Source of the DNA: an uncultured Oscillospiraceae bacterium
GTDB taxonomy: Bacteria; Bacillota; Clostridia; Oscillospirales; Oscillospiraceae
Reading direction: 5' to 3'
NCBI GenBank assembly: GCA_934561175.1
Contig: CAKTFW010000005.1
Coordinates: 1 to 64,000, forward strand
Length of the DNA stretch: 64,000 bases
Shown here: positions 60,060 through 64,000 of the stretch, piece after piece
Layout: each line of letters begins with the position of its first letter
Position numbering within the stretch: the first letter of the stretch is position 1
Made by a program: the position numbers and the translations under genes
The notes under the pieces: generated by a model
The model's database searches: none
What the model saw: only the letters and a program-made list of their open reading frames with translations
Told to the model about the DNA's origin: nothing

Positions 60060-61940
60060 ATGGCAAAGAAACAGTTTAAGGCGGAGTCCAAGCGACTGCT
60101 GGACTTGATGATCAACTCAATTTATACGCACAAGGAGATTTTTCTCCGTGAAATTATTTCAAATGCCTCAGATGCAATTGACAAGCTGGCATATCTGGCT
60201 TTGACGGATGACAAGGTAGGGTTGTCTCGCAGTGATTTTGCAATCCAGCTGACAGTGGACGAAAAGAACCGGATGCTGACGGTGTCGGATAACGGCATCG
60301 GTATGAGCAAAGAGGAAATGGAAAACAACCTTGGCACTATCGCAAAGTCCGGCTCCTACCAGTTCAAGCAGGAAATGGATAAAAAGGAAGATGTCGATAT
60401 TATCGGACAGTTTGGCGTGGGCTTCTACTCTGCGTTTATGGTGGCGGAGACGGTTACGGTCATTTCCAAGAAGTATGGCTCTGACGAGGCATGGATGTGG
60501 CAGTCCTCCGGTGCAGATGGATATACGATGACGGCCTGCGAAAAGGATGCGCCGGGCACTGATATTATTATGAAGCTCAAGGCAGATACGGAAGATGAGA
60601 ATTATTCGGAGTATCTGCAGCAGTACCGCCTGCAGTCACTGGTGGAGAAATACTCCAACTATATCCGCTATCCGATCAAGATGGAAATAGAGAAGCGTGT
60701 ACCGAAAGAAGGCGGCGATCCGGAAAAGCCGGAGATGGAGACGGTTGTGGAGAACAAGACCCTGAACTCCATGGTGCCGATTTGGCAGCGTGCCAAGAGC
60801 GAACTGACAGACGCGGACTATAACGCGTTTTATAAGAATACTTTTTATGATACGGAAGATCCGGTGGCGCATCTGCATATCAGCGTTGAGGGTGCGGTCA
60901 GCTACAACGCGTTGCTGTTTATCCCGTCTAAGGCGTCGGTAGATTACTATACAAAGGACTACCAGCGTGGTTTGCAGCTGTACTCTTCCGGCGTTATGAT
61001 TATGGAGCACTGCAAAGATTTGCTGCCGGAGCATTTCCAGTTTGTCCGCGGCGTTGTGGATTCGCAGGATCTGAGCCTGAACATTTCCAGAGAAATGCTG
61101 CAGCATGACCGGCAGCTGCAGCGGATTGCCGCAAATCTGGAAAAGAAAATCAAGGCGGAATTGGTGCGCCTGATGGAGCATGACCGGGAGAAATATGAGA
61201 AATTCTATGACGCCTTTGGCCTGCAGCTCAAATATGGTGTGATTTCGGATTTTGGTCAGCACAAGGATTTGCTGCAGGATCTGCTGCTGTTCTGGTCGGC
61301 AAAGCAGGAGAAACTGGTGTCGCTTAAGGAATATGTAGCGTCCATGGGGGAGGATCAGAAATATATTTATCTGGCCTCCGGCGACAGCCGCAGCCGCCTT
61401 TCCAAATTGCCGCAGACCGAGCTGGTGATGAGCAAGGGCTTTGATGTGCTGTTCCTGACCGACGAGATCGACGAGTTCGATACGCAGACGATTAGCGCCT
61501 ATCAGGAGAAGCCGTTCAAGAGTGTGATGGCTGGTGATCTGGAGCTGCCGGGTGGCGAAACGGAAAAACCGGATGAAACACCCTATAAGACAACGCTGGA
61601 TTTCCTGAAAGAAACACTGGGCGATAAGATCAAGGAAGCGCGTCTCAGCGCGAATCTGGGAGATCATCCGGTCTGTTTGGCGCCGGATGCAGATCTCAGT
61701 TTTGAGATGGAAAAATATCTGCAGCGGATGGGAAATCAGTTTAACATGAAGGCAGGGCGTATTTTGGAGTTGAATGCGAACCATCCGGCATTTCAGGCAC
61801 TACAGCTTGCTGTGGCGCAGGATCAGGAAAAGGCAAAGAAATATGCGGAGTTGCTTTACGATCAGGCCGTACTGGTGGCAGGTTTGACACTGGAAGACCC
61901 GACAGCCTATACGGATTTGGTCTGCAGTCTGATGCAGTAA
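60060..61940 (+). CDS. htpG: Molecular chaperone HtpG (bacterial Hsp90)
   Basis: A 626-residue Hsp90 with an N-terminal GHKL ATPase domain (LREIISNASDAIDKL, DNGIGM, GQFGVGFYSAFMVA), a middle domain and a C-terminal dimerisation domain. There is no charged linker, as in other bacterial forms. Homologues begin MAKKQFKAES, giving ATG 60060; an ATG six bases earlier is closer to the AGGA and may be used. Preceded by a perfect CIRCE. Confidence 0.97.
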   Translation: MAKKQFKAESKRLLDLMINSIYTHKEIFLREIISNASDAIDKLAYLALTDDKVGLSRSDFAIQLTVDEKNRMLTVSDNGIGMSKEEMENNLGTIAKSGSYQFKQEMDKKEDVDIIGQFGVGFYSAFMVAETVTVISKKYGSDEAWMWQSSGADGYTMTACEKDAPGTDIIMKLKADTEDENYSEYLQQYRLQSLVEKYSNYIRYPIKMEIEKRVPKEGGDPEKPEMETVVENKTLNSMVPIWQRAKSELTDADYNAFYKNTFYDTEDPVAHLHISVEGAVSYNALLFIPSKASVDYYTKDYQRGLQLYSSGVMIMEHCKDLLPEHFQFVRGVVDSQDLSLNISREMLQHDRQLQRIAANLEKKIKAELVRLMEHDREKYEKFYDAFGLQLKYGVISDFGQHKDLLQDLLLFWSAKQEKLVSLKEYVASMGEDQKYIYLASGDSRSRLSKLPQTELVMSKGFDVLFLTDEIDEFDTQTISAYQEKPFKSVMAGDLELPGGETEKPDETPYKTTLDFLKETLGDKIKEARLSANLGDHPVCLAPDADLSFEMEKYLQRMGNQFNMKAGRILELNANHPAFQALQLAVAQDQEKAKKYAELLYDQAVLVAGLTLEDPTAYTDLVCSLMQ

Positions 61941-61946
61941 AAAACC

Positions 61947-61984
61947 AAAGCTCCCGCCCGGATGCTACAGGGCGGGAGCTTTTT
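61947..61984 (+). terminator. Terminator after htpG
   Basis: AAAGCTCCCGCCC (61947-61959) pairs with GGGCGGGAGCTTT (61970-61982), followed by T residues. Confidence 0.9.
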
Positions 61985-62016
61985 GCGTAATTTGGAAGAA
62001 AATCCGCAGATGCCCC

Positions 62017-62045
62017 TTGACAAGCAACGGAAAATCTTATATTAT
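62017..62045 (+). promoter_or_regulatory. tRNA-Ser promoter
   Basis: TTGACA (62017-62022), a 17-base spacer and TATTAT (62040-62045), about 47 bases before the mature tRNA. Confidence 0.8.
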
Positions 62046-62091
62046 ATATAAGCTGTCTGGCTGGATATGACAGGTCGACGGTGCCATTTTT

Positions 62092-62183
62092 GGAGAGATG
62101 GCTGAGCTGGTCGAAGGCGCACGATTGGAAATCGTGTAGGCGTTGATAGCGTCTCAAGGGTTCGAATCCCTTTCTCTCCGCCA
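62092..62183 (+). tRNA. tRNA-Ser (GGA)
   Basis: The acceptor strands GGAGAGA (62092-62098) and TCTCTCC (62173-62179) pair fully, with discriminator G and encoded CCA (62181-62183). The anticodon loop in CGATTGGAAATCG carries GGA. The long variable arm (about 62139-62158) is typical of serine tRNAs, giving 92 bases in total. Confidence 0.97.
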
Positions 62184-62214
62184 ATCCCGGAACCATCTGG
62201 TTCCGGGATTTTTT
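62183..62214 (+). terminator. Terminator after tRNA-Ser
   Basis: AATCCCGGAACCA pairs with TGGTTCCGGGATT around a two-base loop, followed by TTTT. Confidence 0.9.
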
Positions 62215-62241
62215 GCAACTGTAGGCGTTTCTTGCTGCAAT

Positions 62242-62281
62242 AAAGGGGCTCGGCGGATGAAATCATCTGCCGGGCCCCTTT
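62242..62281. terminator. Terminator at the end of the TraX-like gene
   Basis: AAAGGGGCTCGGCGGATGA pairs with TCATCTGCCGGGCCCCTTT with G-T wobbles. It lies right after the minus-strand gene's stop and can work in both directions. Confidence 0.75.
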
Positions 62282-62287
62282 GGCGTG

Positions 62288-63025
62288 TTATACAAGTGCT
62301 TTAATCAATCCTAGAGTTAGAAGGTGAACGGGATAAAATGCATAATAAACAGTTTGCAGCACTTTATTATGCGGACCCTGTTTGCCGTGGTATAGCCAGA
62401 TTGGAATCAATGCCAGCAATGCGAAGCCTTGATAGGCGAATTCCACGGTATGCCCGAAGATTTGAAATTGATATAGATAGCCGCCGAGCAATTCAAGGTT
62501 GATGTAGGTCAGGCAGAAAAACTGTGCGACATAGCTCCACCATTTCCGCTGACGGAAAAAGTAAAAGACCAATACAGTCAGGACGCCGGCCTGGTAATAG
62601 TCAGCCATAGTGGCCAATCCCAGAAAAGAGCCGAGCAGAATCGTAGCAATGCCGACCAGAATTTGCCGCCACATTTTACCCTTTGCCTTTTCGTTCCAAT
62701 GGATCATTACAATTGCAATCAAAAAAGTCCAGAGAACATTTTGATGTACAGGGTAGAAAATGGTGCCGCCCATGACAAGGTCAAAGGGAATTTCAGAGAG
62801 AACCGCGCACAAAAACAACCGGCCGAGATACTTTTTCAGATTCTTGGTGTGAAAGTACCCCTCAACCAGTAAAAAGGCATAAATGGGAAAGGTGAGACGG
62901 CCAATACAGGTCAACCAGTCATTTCCGGGAACCAGTGTTCCCCACAGATGGTCACACAGCATAAAACACATGGCCATCACATGCAAGGACATGGAGGTTG
63001 TTTCCAGGCGAAAATGCTTTTCCAT
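62288..63025 (-). CDS. TraX-family membrane protein
   Basis: A 245-residue protein with seven or more predicted helices. Segments such as FMLCDHLWGTLVPG, LTCIGRLTFPIYAFLLVEGYFHT and LSEIPFDLVMGG are typical of the TraX family, related to membrane acyltransferases. F-plasmid TraX acetylates pilin, but chromosomal copies in Firmicutes are of unknown function. No conjugation genes are nearby, so the name carries no functional weight here. AAAGGAGG precedes the ATG. Confidence 0.9.
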   Translation of the reverse strand: MEKHFRLETTSMSLHVMAMCFMLCDHLWGTLVPGNDWLTCIGRLTFPIYAFLLVEGYFHTKNLKKYLGRLFLCAVLSEIPFDLVMGGTIFYPVHQNVLWTFLIAIVMIHWNEKAKGKMWRQILVGIATILLGSFLGLATMADYYQAGVLTVLVFYFFRQRKWWSYVAQFFCLTYINLELLGGYLYQFQIFGHTVEFAYQGFALLALIPIWLYHGKQGPHNKVLQTVYYAFYPVHLLTLGLIKALV

Positions 63026-63397
63026 GTGGTATGCCTCCTTTTTTGCGCAGTTCGTTGGTGATGTCTGAATTCAATATACCACAGAAACTGACAAAAAGGG
63101 ATGAAGATTTCTTAAGTTCCCAATAGTTCTCACTGCGACCGGTCGGGAAGAAAACCTAGTACTGCAAGGGATACTTCCTTTCGGCTTTTATGCTCTTTTT
63201 GTCAGCAGGATAAAAGGAAAATTACATAGCTATAGTCAATAGCGGTGCGGGATGTTTTTGTGCTTTTCGTCCATTGGGAACCTCCGGGTGCAAACCGGTT
63301 GCGTTTTGTGTGATCCGGAGCCGTTCTGACTGTCTCCGATGCGCTGTTGGCGGAAATCAAATTCCGTAGAACGGTACCGATGCCTGACACAATAGAA
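63026..63397. other. Intergenic stretch of about 370 bases, no gene seen
   Basis: The left end holds the TraX-like ribosome binding site and an AT-rich minus-strand leader (TATATT near 63075). The rest has several short inverted sequences (CGACCGGTCG near 63140, CGGGTGCAAACCGG near 63285) but no coding frame with a start signal on either strand and no RNA family I can name. Confidence 0.4.
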
Positions 63398-63426
63398 TTG
63401 ACAAGCTCCTGAAAATGAGCTATGCT
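63398..63426 (+). promoter_or_regulatory. Promoter of the small acidic protein gene
   Basis: TTGACA (63398-63403), a 17-base spacer and TATGCT (63421-63426). Its position shows that the ATG at 63422 is upstream of the transcript and cannot be used. Confidence 0.75.
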
Positions 63427-63460
63427 TAAAAACAATTTCAGGAGAGGCGAGGCAGACGCA

Positions 63461-63685
63461 ATGGACGAACTGATGGCAATGATGATGGGCTTTGGCGATT
63501 TTGGAGCGCCGAATTACGAGCCGGATCTGGACTTTGACTCGATGCGCGAAAGCCTGAGCGGTATGAATTCCGCGGCTGCCGGCCGGATGGAATCTTACAT
63601 TGACAATCTGGAATTTCTGCAGCTGCAGGACAGCTATGCACAGTGGTACCAGAGTGCGGATTATGATGAGGAAGATGACGATTAA
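63461..63685 (+). CDS. Small acidic protein, unknown function
   Basis: A 74-residue, strongly acidic protein ending in YDEEDDD. The start is ATG 63461, with AGGAGAGGCGAGG upstream. The N-terminus is Met-rich (MDELMAMMMGFGDFG), followed by a polar helix. It has its own promoter and terminator, which makes it a credible single-gene unit. No family is recognised. Confidence 0.75.
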   Translation: MDELMAMMMGFGDFGAPNYEPDLDFDSMRESLSGMNSAAAGRMESYIDNLEFLQLQDSYAQWYQSADYDEEDDD

Positions 63686-63687
63686 AG

Positions 63688-63727
63688 AAAAAATCGGCGC
63701 CCGAATGTTCTGGACGCCGATTTTTTT
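63688..63727 (+). terminator. Terminator after the small acidic protein
   Basis: AAAAAATCGGCG pairs with CGCCGATTTTTT around a 15-base loop. Confidence 0.85.
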
Positions 63728-63787
63728 CTTGTAAATCCACATGAATATGATATCCTGATGTTGGAAATGATGAAGGGAGGCGCGCAC

Positions 63788-64000
63788 ATGGATGCGGAGA
63801 ATTTAAGACAGGAGCAGCATCGGATGCATGGAAGACTGCTGCTGCGTGCTGCTGTTATTTTGGCCATTGCCATTCTGATTAAGTATGGCGGAAGCGTGAT
63901 TTTTGCTATTTTGCTCCCATTTGTGGCCGCCTATCTGGTGGCGGCGATTTTGAATGTACCGATCCGCTGGTTGGAGCGCCGCTTCGGTGCCACGCGTAAT
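63788..64000 (+). CDS. AI-2E-type (YtvI-like) membrane protein, 3' end outside window
   Basis: The first 71 residues only. After a polar N-terminus come two hydrophobic segments (RAAVILAIAILIKYGGSVIF and ILLPFVAAYLVAAILNV) and the basic RWLERRFG, an arrangement typical of AI-2E-family transporters and the sporulation protein YtvI. GGGAGG precedes ATG 63788. With so little sequence the family call is moderate. Confidence 0.65.
   Translation, partial: MDAENLRQEQHRMHGRLLLRAAVILAIAILIKYGGSVIFAILLPFVAAYLVAAILNVPIRWLERRFGATRN

Noticed and set aside
62288..63025. Conjugative element suggested by a TraX-like gene beside a tRNA gene
   Set aside because: No integrase, relaxase, attachment repeat or other transfer gene is present, and chromosomal TraX-like genes are common in Firmicutes.
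63202..63435. Small minus-strand open frame of 77 codons
   Set aside because: It has no ribosome binding site, its start lies within the promoter of the small acidic protein gene, and its composition is not protein-like.

Overview
The window looks like the chromosome of a strictly anaerobic, probably gut-dwelling Gram-positive bacterium of the class Clostridia, most likely order Oscillospirales. Three things point that way. The gene set is of that type: a bile salt hydrolase, pyruvate formate-lyase with its activase, an IspH-S1 fusion, S-layer-homology surface protein, a YtfJ/GerW-type sporulation protein and perfect CIRCE control. GC content is moderate, roughly 50-55% by eye. Strong AGGAGG-type ribosome binding sites, canonical TTGACA/TATAAT promoters and intrinsic terminators are common. 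The genus is an inference and cannot be fixed from the sequence alone.

Layout. 1-221: end of a tRNA cluster (Gly, Cys). 388-6720: a cyclic-di-GMP-I riboswitch with a terminator, followed by a giant secreted leucine-rich-repeat / SGNH-like / SLH surface protein. 6811-8442: bile salt hydrolase and a small lipoprotein. 8517-9274: a GNAT acetyltransferase and a small helical protein on the minus strand. 9416-20034: a two-component system followed by a six-gene operon that mixes sugar-importer parts (solute-binding lipoprotein with a propeller-like front half, two MalF/MalG-type permeases, MsmX-type ATPase) with export-type parts (HlyD-like adaptor with a very long coiled coil, and a MacB-like two-helix protein). 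The same TTTAAG direct repeats with 10-bp period lie upstream of both the regulator and the operon, so they probably form one regulated system. This is the best candidate for an undescribed system in the window.

20081-22408 (minus strand): a secreted lipoprotein of unknown function, a YaiI-family protein and a low-molecular-weight phosphatase. 22605-26417: a decaying region with a LysR pseudogene, an intact MATE exporter behind an attenuator-like hairpin, and an iron-sulfur aldo/keto reductase pseudogene broken in part by three copies of a 19-bp tandem repeat. 26469-29528: pflB-pflA behind a promoter with two matching palindromes. 29566-36778: YitT, rplS, then a tightly packed lepB-rbgA-rnhB-yraN-dipeptidase-thrC-phosphoesterase run. 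36888-43275: protein quality-control cluster tig-clpP-clpX-lon-ysxC. 43394-48354: site-2 protease, scpAB, DUF2953, ytfJ, a DacF-like carboxypeptidase, rluB. 48485-53880: RpiR regulator, flavoprotein, cmk, plsC and the ispH-rpsA fusion. 53970-55844: MATE-MarR operon with an operator over its promoter. 55908-57900 (minus): RidA and an ABC-F ATPase with one degraded ATP site. 58066-61940: DUF815 ATPase, GDT1-type transporter and htpG under a perfect CIRCE. 62092-64000: tRNA-Ser, a TraX-like membrane protein, a non-coding stretch, a small acidic protein and the start of an AI-2E-type membrane protein.
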